From a virus, in the IMG/VR virus record IMGVR_UViG_3300036785_000488, positions 1-64,000 of that record: 64,000 nucleotides of DNA. The stretch is one strand, 5' to 3'. Below the pieces are notes generated by a model. It had not been told where the DNA came from and searched no databases. It worked only from the letters and a program-made list of their open reading frames with translations. Both the position numbers and the translations under genes were made by a program. Within the stretch, counting starts at the first letter, position 1, and each line of letters begins with the position of its first letter. Positions 46,041 through 54,426 of the stretch are shown piece after piece.

Positions 46041-46973
46041 ATGCCACGAGCCAAGACCTACACCACCGGGGGGTGGATCGACCACTGGCTGGCCCAGGTC
46101 AAGCGGAAGGTCGAGCTGTCCACGCACACCGACTACACCCGATGGACGAGGCTCTACGTCAAGCCCACGGTGGGGGCGATCCCGCTCGATACCCTCGACG
46201 CCGACGACGTGGACGACATGATGAACGACTTGGCTGAGCGGGGCCTGTCCCCGTCCACGGTGCGCCTGGCCCGCACCCTGCTGATCTCAGCCCTCGACGC
46301 CGCCGTCAAGCGGAAGAAGATCCCGTCCAACGAGGCCCGCCTGACCGACCTGCCCAAAAAGACCAAGGCCCGGATCAACGACCGGCTCGACGCGGAGCAG
46401 GCCAAGGCCGTGCTCGATGCCCTCTCAGAGGACCGGCTCTCTGCCCTCGCCGTCGTCGCCCTCTCCCTGGGGGTGCGTCCCGGCGAGCTGTTCGCTCTCA
46501 AGTGGAGCGCCGTCGACCTGGAGGCCAAGACGATCCGGATCCAGGCCGGTCTCAAACGGAACGCCGACGGGTGGTATCTCAAAGGCCCGAAGACCGATGC
46601 GGGCAAGCGCACGCTGCCACTCCCCGAGTTCGTCGTCACCGCTCTCCAGGCCCACCAGGACCAGATGATCGCTGAAGATCTGCATGGCCCAGACAGCTTC
46701 GTCTTCTGTGACACAGCCGGGGAGCCGCTCAAGGCCCGTGACGTCCTCACCTGGTGGCACAAGGCCACGCTACGAGCTGGCGTGGGGCGGCGACGGTTCT
46801 ACTGCTCCCGGCACACTGCGGCCACGCTCATGCTGAACAACGGGGTCGCCCTGGAGGTGGTCTCCAAGATCCTGGGGCACTCCGGCTATGCCATCACCTC
46901 GGACGTGTACGCCGAGGTCCAAGAGGAGCTGCAGCGCGACGCCGCCGACGTCATGGACGGTGTCCTGGGGTAA
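46041..46973 (+). CDS. int: Tyrosine recombinase (phage integrase)
   Basis: 310 aa from ATG 46041 (leaderless). An N-terminal SAM-like arm/core-binding part (GWIDHWLAQVKRKVELSTHT) precedes the catalytic domain from about residue 112. Catalytic positions: R146 (LGVRPGELFAL), K184 (KGPKTDAGKRTLPL), R257 (CSRHTAATLML), H280 (ILGHSGYAITSDVY) and nucleophile Y290. The residue normally His three before R257 is Y254, an unusual but tolerated change. It would catalyse site-specific integration at an attB I cannot identify. Confidence 0.95.
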   Translation: MPRAKTYTTGGWIDHWLAQVKRKVELSTHTDYTRWTRLYVKPTVGAIPLDTLDADDVDDMMNDLAERGLSPSTVRLARTLLISALDAAVKRKKIPSNEARLTDLPKKTKARINDRLDAEQAKAVLDALSEDRLSALAVVALSLGVRPGELFALKWSAVDLEAKTIRIQAGLKRNADGWYLKGPKTDAGKRTLPLPEFVVTALQAHQDQMIAEDLHGPDSFVFCDTAGEPLKARDVLTWWHKATLRAGVGRRRFYCSRHTAATLMLNNGVALEVVSKILGHSGYAITSDVYAEVQEELQRDAADVMDGVLG

Positions 46974-46987
46974 GGGGCCGGGGCCGG

Positions 46988-47000
46988 TAAGACTCAAGGT
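46988..47000 (+). promoter_or_regulatory. Start-proximal -10 element (TAAGAC class)
   Basis: TAAGAC (46988-46993) then 7 nt and GTG 47001. The same GGTAAGACT occurs ahead of ATG 50818 with the same spacing, and neither has the CCTGAC box, which suggests a second promoter class for structural genes. Confidence 0.45.
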
Positions 47001-47597
47001 GTGCCCCAGGACAAGTACAACCCCTACGAGTTGCCCGCCGACACGCTGGCCTACCTAAGCATCACCAAGATCAGCCCCCAGATAGTGGACGAAACCGTTG
47101 TGCTACCCGACCTCACCCAGGCTGTCGCCATAGAGCACATCCAACAGGCTGTCGCCTGGCATGCCTCTCTAGGTACGACCGTGGTGGACCCACGACTTGG
47201 TCCTCCTGGCAGTCCCATGTTCACCAGCTTCGACCCGCTGTTCAGTGACGGGCTGGCCGACACCTCGCTCTGGATCTACGGGAACGGTCTCACTGCGCCC
47301 TACCCAGCCGCTCCCTTCGTATTAGAGACAGCAGAATGTGCGCCGGGGTTCAGCGCAGGGAGGGGCGGCGGGACCATCAACATCACGGGTACCGATTTTC
47401 TGGATCCCAACACGCCAGTGAGTGTCTTCATCATCAATGATGAGTATTTCTACAACCTCGTCGGCTCAACGATCACCGACACGACGTGTGCCTTGGTAAT
47501 CGCGCCTCCTATTCCTGTCGGAGAAACCACGATTAGAGGACAAGACGGCCCCGGCGTGTGGTCCTCCAACGCGATCCCACTGGTGATCCCGCAATGA
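47001..47597 (+). CDS. Structural protein with IPT/TIG-like Ig domain
   Basis: 198 aa from GTG 47001. It starts PQDKYNPYELPADTLAYLSI; a similar NPYxLP/NPRELPAN opening recurs in the proteins at 50818 and 51320. The C-terminal 90 residues (ECAPGFSAGRGGGTINITGT, DFLDPNTPVSVFIINDEYF, GQDGPGVWSSNAIPLVIP) fit an IPT/TIG Ig-like domain. Probably a virion decoration or fibre-base protein. Its stop overlaps the next start (ATGA). Confidence 0.8.
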   Translation: MPQDKYNPYELPADTLAYLSITKISPQIVDETVVLPDLTQAVAIEHIQQAVAWHASLGTTVVDPRLGPPGSPMFTSFDPLFSDGLADTSLWIYGNGLTAPYPAAPFVLETAECAPGFSAGRGGGTINITGTDFLDPNTPVSVFIINDEYFYNLVGSTITDTTCALVIAPPIPVGETTIRGQDGPGVWSSNAIPLVIPQ

Positions 47598-49261
47598 ACA
47601 CAGTGATCCCCGGCAACGAGTACTGCTTGGTGCGGCAGATCGCCATCGCCAACTATCCAGGAGCCAAGTGGCTCCCGACGATGTTCGGACAGACCGGAGC
47701 GCCGCCCGCAGTACCGGACGATCTCCTCTACGTCACAACGCAACCGGACACAACCGACTGGCCGTTCGACTCCACCCATTTCACTTGTTTCATGCCGACA
47801 TGGAGTAACGACTTCCCGATGGACTGTTACGTCACGGCGATCTGGTTGATGCCCGACAAGTACGGGAGCCAGGATCCGAACGACACTCAGTTCACCGACA
47901 TACCAGGCACCTTCACCTGGACCGGCAACAACCTGCCACCTCCACCCATTCCGGTTGAGTTCACCATCGTCGGTCATCTTCCAGCCACCGGAGGAACCGT
48001 CACACTCGTAGCGCAGACAAACGACTTCACACAAGTAACGGGGTCCATCGGCTGGGGTGCTGGATCCACCAGTGGAGGAGCATTGTCGTGGGCGCTCATT
48101 GACCCTTGGGACATCTCGGCCACCTTTGATGACTTCACACAGTTCGGATTCGACACCGGAACGACGGTGACCATCTATCTCTACGACCAGTACAACCAAG
48201 AGATCGGTCAGCAAGACACGGTGTTGTCCTATGGAACCCTCCCAGGAACAGTCACGTTGGCGGCGACATCATCCCTGACGTTGGCAACGACAACAACGCC
48301 GGGACCAAAGGTGACGATGGCTGCGTCAGCCGGTCTCATGATGGCTGCGACAACAGCGCCACCACCCCCTATCTTCACGGCGACACCGACGACGATGCCG
48401 ATGGGCGGCGGCACGATGACACTGACAGCAACAGGCGGGAACGACTTCAATGCGGTGAACTGGGTCGGCTACAGCAGTACCCCCGACGACACCGGATCAA
48501 AGGGAGCCATGGTGTCGTGGCAGTACATCGACACAACACACATCACTTGCGTCCTACCGAACCTCGGTTACACCACGACACTGTGGGTGGAGGTGGAGGG
48601 TCTCGGTTGGAACGAGGCGTTCTCAGTAAACCAGGTGGCAGTGACAAGTGATGCGGTCAAACTGAGTTCCATCTCACCAACCATCGGTCAGGAAGGCGAC
48701 GCCCTCACACTCACCGGTACCGGGTTTCTCAGCTTGCCACTCGATGCTGGTGGCAAGCCGCTCGTCTACTTCCTATCCGGTTACGGCTATCCAGAGACCA
48801 GTCCGGATGATGTGACCGTAGTCGAGGTCAACGACACCACGATCACATGCATAATCCCGTATCTGGATCCGTTCTACGACACACCGAACACCTATTACGT
48901 CGGCCTGCTATCCGCTCAGTGGGATGGTGTTGGACCGCCACCGGTTATTCCTTCTCCACAGCCACTGATACCAACTGCCTTCACGGTCTCACCGACGACG
49001 ATGTCCGCTGCTGCTGGCGGCACGTTCACTCTCAGCGCAAACCTAAACGTAGGCAACTTCACTCAGGTCACCGACGTGCAGTGGATCGGCGTTTCAGTGT
49101 CGGGTGAGGGTGCACCGTCGAACTGGACGCTCGTCAACCCAACGACGATCACAGCGTCGTTCAATAACTTGCACATCCTCAGCCCAGGAGCCGTGATCGC
49201 TCTCCAAGTAACGATCAGCGGTCAAACGATTATTGGTGAGCCGTACGTGATACTGACGTAG
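47594..49261 (+). CDS. Multi-domain IPT/TIG Ig-like virion protein
   Basis: 555 aa from ATG 47594. Several Ig-like repeats with the pattern P-x-T-M-x-x-x-G-G-T-x-T-L and an N-x-T-x-I-T-x-x-x-P/F turn: PATGGTVTLVAQTNDFTQVT, PTTMPMGGGTMTLTATGGND, PTIGQEGDALTLTGTGFL, PTTMSAAAGGTFTLSANLN. A Thr/Ala linker (LAATSSLTLATTTTPGPK) resembles the N-terminal region of the LamG protein at 31090. Likely a fibre or decoration protein that touches polysaccharide. Confidence 0.85.
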   Translation: MNTVIPGNEYCLVRQIAIANYPGAKWLPTMFGQTGAPPAVPDDLLYVTTQPDTTDWPFDSTHFTCFMPTWSNDFPMDCYVTAIWLMPDKYGSQDPNDTQFTDIPGTFTWTGNNLPPPPIPVEFTIVGHLPATGGTVTLVAQTNDFTQVTGSIGWGAGSTSGGALSWALIDPWDISATFDDFTQFGFDTGTTVTIYLYDQYNQEIGQQDTVLSYGTLPGTVTLAATSSLTLATTTTPGPKVTMAASAGLMMAATTAPPPPIFTATPTTMPMGGGTMTLTATGGNDFNAVNWVGYSSTPDDTGSKGAMVSWQYIDTTHITCVLPNLGYTTTLWVEVEGLGWNEAFSVNQVAVTSDAVKLSSISPTIGQEGDALTLTGTGFLSLPLDAGGKPLVYFLSGYGYPETSPDDVTVVEVNDTTITCIIPYLDPFYDTPNTYYVGLLSAQWDGVGPPPVIPSPQPLIPTAFTVSPTTMSAAAGGTFTLSANLNVGNFTQVTDVQWIGVSVSGEGAPSNWTLVNPTTITASFNNLHILSPGAVIALQVTISGQTIIGEPYVILT

Positions 49262-49270
49262 TCTCTGGGT

Positions 49271-50536
49271 ATGCCCCGCTTCAGTGTCTTCACCCCCAGC
49301 CACCGCCCCCAGTACCTAGACGAGTGCCTCGACAGTCTCCGACAGCAGACCGAGCAGGACTGGGAATGGGTGGTGATACTCGACGGGACGGTGTGGCGTC
49401 CCCCCTATACCGACCAACGAATCCGGGTGATGCGCGCACCGGGCAATGTCGAGGGAGTCGGGGCGCTCAAGCGACTGGCGTGTGAGGAGGCACACGGTGA
49501 GATCCTGGTCGAGCTGGATCACGACGACATCCTGGCTTCCTCAGCTCTAGAGGACATCGGAACGGCGTTCAACAATGAACCCGATGTCTCGCTGGTGTAC
49601 AGCCACACCGCACAGATCAGCCCAGACGGCACCCGTGACGACTCACGCTTTGACGAAGCACACGGCTGGGTCTACGAGGACATGACTGTCGATGAGCTAG
49701 AGGTGCTGTGCTTCAAGGCGATGAACCCGACTCCGCACAACGTCAGCTACATCTGGTACGCCCCCAACCATGTGCGCGCCTTCCGCAAGAGTGCGTACGA
49801 GAAGGCGGGCGGCTACGACGCCGACCGGCGTGTACTAGACGACCAAGACCTCATGTGTCGGCTGTATCAGGTCGGGCCGTTCAAGCTGATCGACAAGTGC
49901 TTGTACCTCCAGCGGATCCATCCGACGAACACGCAGAGCGAACCGGACACCAACGCCTTCATCCAAGAGGAGACCGTGCGGCTCTACGACCTCTACATGG
50001 AGGCCAACTGCCTCGCCTGGGCGAAGCACTGGGGCCTCGCTGCACTGGACCTGGGGGCGGCACACAACCACCCCGACGGATACCTCGGTGTCGACAAGGT
50101 GCGCGGACCCGACACCGACATCGTGGCTCAGTTGCCGTGTGGATTGAGCGAAATACCAAGCAGTTCCGTTGGCGTCATCCGTGCCGTCGATTTTCTTGAG
50201 CACGTAGGCGAGAAGGTGGCTCTGATGAACGAGATCTACCGACTCCTCGCCCCAGGTGGACTGCTGCTGTCACAGACACCGAGCACCGATGGCCGGGGCG
50301 CATTCCAGGACCCGACACACGTCAGCTTCTGGAACGAGAACTCCTTCTGGTATTACACCGACCTCAACTACCGGAACTTCGTCCCCGAGATCGAGGCCAG
50401 ATTTCAGACCTCCCGACTGGTGACATATTTCCCCACTGAGTGGCACCAGGAGCACGACATCTCCTACGTAGCGGCGAATTTGATCGCGCTGAAGGATCCA
50501 ATGCCCCGCAACGGCGGGCAGATTTTCTGGGGTTAG
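49271..50536 (+). CDS. Family 2 glycosyltransferase fused to a methyltransferase
   Basis: 421 aa from ATG 49271; TAGTCT lies 6 nt upstream. Residues 1-220: GT-A fold with FSVFTPSHRPQYLDECLDSL, VVILDGT, EGVGALKRLACEEAHGEIL, VELDHDDIL (DxD), and RVLDDQDLMCRLYQVGP. Residues 250-400: LDLGAAHNHPDGYLGVDK (SAM motif I-like), VIRAVDFLEHV and LLAPGGLLLSQTPSTDG, a class I methyltransferase. Phages use such enzymes to glycosylate virion proteins or DNA; location within virion genes favours capsid/tail glycosylation with sugar methylation. Confidence 0.9.
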   Translation: MPRFSVFTPSHRPQYLDECLDSLRQQTEQDWEWVVILDGTVWRPPYTDQRIRVMRAPGNVEGVGALKRLACEEAHGEILVELDHDDILASSALEDIGTAFNNEPDVSLVYSHTAQISPDGTRDDSRFDEAHGWVYEDMTVDELEVLCFKAMNPTPHNVSYIWYAPNHVRAFRKSAYEKAGGYDADRRVLDDQDLMCRLYQVGPFKLIDKCLYLQRIHPTNTQSEPDTNAFIQEETVRLYDLYMEANCLAWAKHWGLAALDLGAAHNHPDGYLGVDKVRGPDTDIVAQLPCGLSEIPSSSVGVIRAVDFLEHVGEKVALMNEIYRLLAPGGLLLSQTPSTDGRGAFQDPTHVSFWNENSFWYYTDLNYRNFVPEIEARFQTSRLVTYFPTEWHQEHDISYVAANLIALKDPMPRNGGQIFWG

Positions 50537-50760
50537 CCCCAGGAGCTGACGGGCACGCCACCTTCTGATCCAGTCGTCTGAGGGGTCGTGGCGTCGTTGA
50601 AATCACGCACCGCATTTCTGACTGGCTTGGTCACGACCTCGGCACCGTGGGCGACGCTCGCGGCCCGACCGATCCCTCCCAGAGTCCCGGCAAGACCACC
50701 GGCCTCACCAGCCTCGGCACCGATGCCCAGGATCTCGGGTAACGCTGCAAGAAATACCAT
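50533..50760 (-). CDS. Small Ala/Gly-rich hydrophobic protein
   Basis: 75 aa from ATG 50760; TACTCT lies 6 nt upstream on this strand, divergent to 50818. VFLAALPEILGIGAEAGEAG then GLAGTLGGIGRAASVAHGAE is a hydrophobic Gly-rich stretch, ending in a polar tail. A rightward frame over the same DNA (50588-50923) looks unnatural. It overlaps the end of the glycosyltransferase gene by 4 nt. Confidence 0.6.
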   Translation of the reverse strand: MVFLAALPEILGIGAEAGEAGGLAGTLGGIGRAASVAHGAEVVTKPVRNAVRDFNDATTPQTTGSEGGVPVSSWG

Positions 50761-50804
50761 GCCCCGAGAGTACCGGGTGGCCCAGGTTGGCCCCTGCCAC
50801 CGGG

Positions 50805-50817
50805 TAAGACTTTGGGC
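50805..50817 (+). promoter_or_regulatory. Start-proximal -10 element (TAAGAC class)
   Basis: GGGTAAGACTTTGGGC then ATG 50818: TAAGAC (50805-50810) with 7-nt spacing, as at 47001. Confidence 0.45.
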
Positions 50818-51330
50818 ATGCCTGAAGACACAGATGACACATATGAGGCGTTTACCGTCGAGGAGCTGCGCGAGGAACTCCGAGCCAGGGATCTCCACAC
50901 GTCTGGCAACAAGGACGAGTTGATCACCAGGCTGGAGGAAGACGACGCTGCTGCCGAGGGGGGCGAAGCCGGAGCCACCGAGACCTCCACCGAACTCGCT
51001 GAGGTCGAGCAGACCGACGAAGAGGAGGCCCCGCTCATCGATCCGCCCAGGGTGTACAGCCCCTACGAGCTGCCGTCGAACACCGCAGCCGCCCAGGCGT
51101 TCGTCGCCGCCCACCCTGACGCTGTCGACCCCGAGTTGGTCCTCGACCCGCCTGAGCGCCACGAAATGGCCCAGGCCAACATCCAGGACCACGTCGACCA
51201 GATGGCCGAACTGGGCGTGACGGTCGAAGACGTTCGCCTGGAGGGGTACACGCCCCCGCCACCACCTCCTGAGGAGGAGCCTGCCGCCGTACAGACCGAG
51301 ACTGAGGAGGAACAACCCAGTGCCGTATAA
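50818..51330 (+). CDS. SAP-domain acidic protein
   Basis: 170 aa from ATG 50818 (the TTG at 50812 overlaps the -10). Residues 12-41, FTVEELREELRARDLHTSGN then KDELITRLEE, are a canonical SAP motif, which usually binds DNA. The rest is acidic and disordered with a NPYELP-like YSPYELPSNTAAAQ and a Pro-rich end. A virion or scaffold protein carrying a DNA-binding tag is plausible. Confidence 0.85.
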   Translation: MPEDTDDTYEAFTVEELREELRARDLHTSGNKDELITRLEEDDAAAEGGEAGATETSTELAEVEQTDEEEAPLIDPPRVYSPYELPSNTAAAQAFVAAHPDAVDPELVLDPPERHEMAQANIQDHVDQMAELGVTVEDVRLEGYTPPPPPPEEEPAAVQTETEEEQPSAV

Positions 51331-51919
51331 CCCGCTCGCCAACCCGTACATCATCAATCCAAGAGAGCTGCCCGCCAACCAGACAGCGGCGGCAGCGGTT
51401 CCGGCCTGGAACATCGGCACGGCGAACCAATGGTGCCAGTCACCGTTCACCACACCGAACTGGAGCGATGAATCCCAGCCGGTGGGATCGGTTGCCGCAC
51501 AGTCGAAGAGTCCAAGCTCTGTGCCTTCGGTGAACGATCCGGACGCTGTTGTTGCCGCCCGTGACGTGAACGCACAGAACAACCTCGCCGCTGAGAAAAC
51601 ACGGCAGACAGCGATCCAGACAGCGGCGACGAACGCCATCACCGCCATCAACAACTTGACCGGCGGCGCACCTGGTGTCTTCTCGGTCAACCCGGCGTCT
51701 GTTGTCCACGGTGTCGCCACACCCGTCACGATCATGGGTTCTGGTTTCACCGGGGCGAGCAGCGTCACCATCGGCGTGGCCTGCACAGGCGTCACCGTCG
51801 TCAACGACGGCGAGATCACCTGCACCACCGCAGCCACGACAGTGGCCGGGACGTTCAACGTCGTGGTCGTGGCGACGGGTGGCACCGGTACCGGCGTGGG
51901 ATTGATGACGTATACGTGA
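51320..51919 (+). CDS. Structural protein with C-terminal IPT/TIG domain
   Basis: 199 aa from GTG 51320 (11-nt overlap). N-terminal PYIINPRELPANQTAAAAVP echoes the neighbouring virion genes; a helix (AAEKTRQTAIQTAATNAITA) may trimerise; residues 115-199, FSVNPASVVHGVATPVTIMG then SGFTGASSVTIGVACTGVTV, form an IPT/TIG Ig domain. Probably a decoration protein. Confidence 0.85.
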   Translation: MPYNPLANPYIINPRELPANQTAAAAVPAWNIGTANQWCQSPFTTPNWSDESQPVGSVAAQSKSPSSVPSVNDPDAVVAARDVNAQNNLAAEKTRQTAIQTAATNAITAINNLTGGAPGVFSVNPASVVHGVATPVTIMGSGFTGASSVTIGVACTGVTVVNDGEITCTTAATTVAGTFNVVVVATGGTGTGVGLMTYT

Positions 51920-52140
51920 GCGTCCAGCGCGGTGTCACGACACCGCAGCAAATCCCTATGTCACCTCGACGCTTCCTGATCGACGGCAGTCCCCCACCGT
52001 GTTATCGCGACCGGTGGGGGGACTGGCAGTGCGGGCACAATCACGATGAGCTAGACCTTGTGCCGCTCCAGGACATCTACCACTGGGTGGAAGGCTGGAC
52101 AACACAGAGAGAGGAAGGAACGCCTATCGAGATTCAATAG
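51916..52140 (+). CDS. Small hypothetical protein
   Basis: 74 aa from GTG 51916 (GTGA overlap). PMSPRRFLIDGSPPPCYRDR, WGDWQCGHNHDELDLVPLQD; two Cys and two His in CYRDRWGDWQCGHNH could bind zinc. No family recognised. Confidence 0.68.
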   Translation: MSVQRGVTTPQQIPMSPRRFLIDGSPPPCYRDRWGDWQCGHNHDELDLVPLQDIYHWVEGWTTQREEGTPIEIQ

Positions 52141-52203
52141 GGTTCGGGTCGCTGACACAGACCTGTTCCCGCTCCGCAAGTCGCCTCGCAAAAAAGGAGA
52201 CCC

Positions 52204-52836
52204 ATGAAGCGACGAACAAGCCTGACATTTTTTATCGGGTGTGCCGCACTCTGCGGCACTTTTCTTTTATTGACCAGCAGTACCGGCGAAGAGGAGATCA
52301 AGGGCGTCAGCCCTCGGTTGGTTCCGGCCAGTGGTACTCCCCCGAGAGTTGTCCATACGCCGGTCGGCAGGGTGACCGACACCCTCGTACCGACCAGCGC
52401 ACAGACCTCCCGGACGCAGCTACCACATCCGAATCTGATTCACGACATGAATCAGGTCATCACTATCGCGCCAGCGCCAACGCCTGTGCCGCCACCGGCA
52501 GCCCCTGTGGCCGCACCAGCACCGCCGCCGCCTCCTCCCGCTCCAATACCCACCACCACTACCACGACACAGCCGCCTGCTCCAGCAGCGCCCGTTGTCA
52601 ACGACGGTGGCTGGCAGCAGGTGGCGATCTGCGAGGAGGGCGGGTCGAACAGCCCGACCTACGGCTACTTCGGCATCATGCCGTCAAGCTGGGCTGCCTA
52701 CGGTGGCACGGCGTACTCAGCGACGGCAGGCGGGTCAAGCTGGGCTACCCAGGTGATGATTGGTGACAAGATCAATGGAGGCAACGCCCCCTACGCACCT
52801 TCCGGGTGCGCTGCCGCGGGCTACGGGGGCTGGTGA
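52204..52836 (+). CDS. Secreted Rpf/transglycosylase-like cell-wall hydrolase
   Basis: 210 aa from ATG 52204 with AAAAGGAGACCC upstream. Basic start and hydrophobic helix (SLTFFIGCAALCGTFLLL) form a signal sequence or anchor. A long Pro/Ala/Thr linker (80-130) follows. Residues 136-210 match the transglycosylase-like/Rpf fold: GGWQQVAICEEGGSN, YGYFGIMPSSWAAYGG, a helix and a closing C/W-rich end; E145/E146 would be the catalytic acid. Targets peptidoglycan, consistent with lysis or entry in an actinobacterial host. Confidence 0.85.
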   Translation: MKRRTSLTFFIGCAALCGTFLLLTSSTGEEEIKGVSPRLVPASGTPPRVVHTPVGRVTDTLVPTSAQTSRTQLPHPNLIHDMNQVITIAPAPTPVPPPAAPVAAPAPPPPPPAPIPTTTTTTQPPAPAAPVVNDGGWQQVAICEEGGSNSPTYGYFGIMPSSWAAYGGTAYSATAGGSSWATQVMIGDKINGGNAPYAPSGCAAAGYGGW

Positions 52837-52885
52837 CGTAAGCTGTCGATGTCCATTGAGTGTGGGCATCTCGCTTGTGGAGTGG

Positions 52886-52912
52886 CCCCCTGGTTGTCAG
52901 CCAGCCAGGGGG
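52886..52912 (+). terminator. Hairpin CCCCCTGG/CCAGGGGG
   Basis: 8-bp perfect stem (52886-52893 with 52905-52912), 11-nt loop, 50 nt after the stop of the cell-wall enzyme gene. No T-run follows, so it probably works together with the larger hairpin just downstream. Confidence 0.55.
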
Positions 52913-52926
52913 TCGCTTCGCGAATA

Positions 52927-52965
52927 CCGGGTCAGTCTGGAGGGGGAATCAAGAGACTGACCCGG
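52927..52965. terminator. Bidirectional terminator hairpin between convergent operons
   Basis: CCGGGTCAGTCT (52927-52938) and AGACTGACCCGG (52954-52965) pair perfectly over 12 bp with a 15-nt loop. It lies between rightward 52836 and leftward 52976, the natural place for a shared terminator, although only CCCTTGAATTCT follows. Confidence 0.7.
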
Positions 52966-52975
52966 CCCTTGAATT

Positions 52976-53251
52976 CTACTGAGCCTTCTCAGGCTCCCCT
53001 TGATGCTGGAGCTGATGGGCGATCTGGGCCTGGAAGCTCAAGATGGCCTCGGCTGTCTTGATCGCCTGGTAGTCGGCCAGGGCATTCGCCAGGGCGGGGT
53101 ACACGTCCGCTGAAGTGGCGAGCCGCTGGGCCGTGAAGCGGGCCTCAGGATCGAGCACGACCCGACTCTGGCCGTTCTGGTCGAGCACCACGATGAAGAG
53201 GCACTGGACCTCGTGGCCCTGCTGTGCTTCGTTGCCGTTCGTCTCGGTCAA
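52976..53251 (-). CDS. Hypothetical protein with TTG start
   Basis: 91 aa. TTG 53251 is supported by GTAGGAGGACAGA directly upstream and by a TTGA overlap with the HNH stop. EVQCLFIVVLDQNGQSRVVL, then helices (LANALADYQAIKTAEAILSF). I recognise a loose likeness to small phage tail-module proteins beginning with FxVVLxxDGxxxV, no more. Last gene of the leftward tail module. Confidence 0.75.
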   Translation of the reverse strand: MTETNGNEAQQGHEVQCLFIVVLDQNGQSRVVLDPEARFTAQRLATSADVYPALANALADYQAIKTAEAILSFQAQIAHQLQHQGEPEKAQ

Positions 53252-53643
53252 TCTGTCCTCCTACGACACCTCAGACGGTTGCACTCCCGGCACTCCCGGC
53301 GTCCGTGGTGGATGAGCGCGTCTTCCAGGCTGTGACCGTGCTTGCAGTGAGTCTTCGACCCCAGCGCCCCTCTCCGAACGTTCTCACGGCGGGTGACCGG
53401 CTCCAGGTGATCAGGACGGCAACAAGCCCTGTTCCGGCACAGGTGATCCAGCTCCAGGCCATCCGGCACCGGCTGTACTAGCAGCTCGTAGAGAACCACA
53501 TGAGCAAGGAGATCCTTCCCAAGGTGATTGAGGTGACCATAACCATTGGGGTACCTAGCGGCAGTCCAGGGCCAGCAGTCGTCAGCGACGAGGAACTTGT
53601 CCTCCAGTCGCTCAAGAAGTGATTTGGCATCACTCCTAGTCAA
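53248..53643 (-). CDS. HNH endonuclease
   Basis: 131 aa, start probably TTG 53643 (the only start codon available after the upstream stop). HNH_3-type core: DCWPWTAARYPNGYGHLNHL, LELDHLCRNRACCRPDHLEP, VTRRENVRRG, where D-H...C..N...H gives the metal site; the C-terminus CKHGHSLEDA plus CRECNRLRCRRR adds a second zinc finger, as usual for this family. A free-standing homing-type or DNA-processing nuclease inserted in the tail module. Confidence 0.9.
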   Translation of the reverse strand: MTRSDAKSLLERLEDKFLVADDCWPWTAARYPNGYGHLNHLGKDLLAHVVLYELLVQPVPDGLELDHLCRNRACCRPDHLEPVTRRENVRRGALGSKTHCKHGHSLEDALIHHGRRECRECNRLRCRRRTD

Positions 53644-54199
53644 CCTCGCCTGGCTCCTTTTTGTACATGCCTTTTCTGTGTCGGATCTCGGTGACCACAG
53701 TACTCGTCACGACGCAGAAATCGCAGAGATAGACCTCCTGGCCCTTCCAGCTTTCGGGAGTGAGTCGCTTGCGATCAGCTCGCCAGTCGATGCAGTCGGT
53801 GCCCTTGGGTCGACGGTGCAGGTTGTAGCACTTCCCGGCATCCTCTTTGTACGTGTCCTTGGTGGCGTAGAACTCGGGGTGGAAGCCGGTCCAACGCTCC
53901 CTCAGACCCTTGAGGATCTCGTCACGGTGGCCCTCCCAGAAGGTGTGCGGACCCCGGATCGTGGAGCGCCCCACGCGCTTGCCCTGGGCGTTGACCGCAT
54001 CCTTCTCACCACAATGACAGGGGTCCTCCGGCGCGACGAGGAGAGCTGCCGAGTCAGACTTGACGTTCCCGTGCTTCTGGACGTGACGCCGCACGAGCTG
54101 GTCGAGGATCGGGTCCTGAGCCTCAAGCTCCTTGGGGCCGTCGTAGAGCGGCAGCTCCTCGATGGTCTGACACTCTCTACATACAAGAAGCCGAGGCAC
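53636..54199 (-). CDS. Cys-rich hypothetical protein
   Basis: 187 aa from GTG 54199 (TAGTG overlap). LLVCRECQTIEELPL (N-terminal CxxC), DPCHCGEKDAVN, KCYNLHRRPKGTDCIDW and VYLCDFCVVTSTVV give four Cys pairs for about two zinc sites. Located among tail genes; I know similar proteins (CRxCxTxEELPxYxGP...C....H..P) from actinophage structural modules, function unknown. Confidence 0.8.
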   Translation of the reverse strand: MPRLLVCRECQTIEELPLYDGPKELEAQDPILDQLVRRHVQKHGNVKSDSAALLVAPEDPCHCGEKDAVNAQGKRVGRSTIRGPHTFWEGHRDEILKGLRERWTGFHPEFYATKDTYKEDAGKCYNLHRRPKGTDCIDWRADRKRLTPESWKGQEVYLCDFCVVTSTVVTEIRHRKGMYKKEPGEVD

Positions 54200-54426
54200 T
54201 ACCGGCAGTAGCGTCCATCCGGTGTTCTCTTCTCACCGCCGTCGATGCCAGCCTCAAACACGCCGTACCCGTTGCCGCCCCGATTCAGGTTGCGCCGGTC
54301 GGCCAACTGGAGGAGGTGGTCAGGGTCGGGGTAGTTGGAGCGGTCGATGCAGATGCGCTTGTAGGTCCCGTCGACCGTCCCCTCAAGCAGCTCAGATTCC
54401 ATCGAGCGGTCCTTGATTGCCGTCAT
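54199..54426 (-). CDS. Small hypothetical protein
   Basis: 75 aa from ATG 54426 with AAAGGAGAGCC upstream. ESELLEGTVDGTYKRICIDR, LLQLADRRNLNRGGNGYGVF. No family recognised. Tail-module context. Confidence 0.7.
   Translation of the reverse strand: MTAIKDRSMESELLEGTVDGTYKRICIDRSNYPDPDHLLQLADRRNLNRGGNGYGVFEAGIDGGEKRTPDGRYCR

Noticed and set aside
50533-51951. 472-codon leftward frame
   Set aside because: Only the last 75 codons (from ATG 50760) look real; the rest is antisense to SAP and Ig-domain genes.
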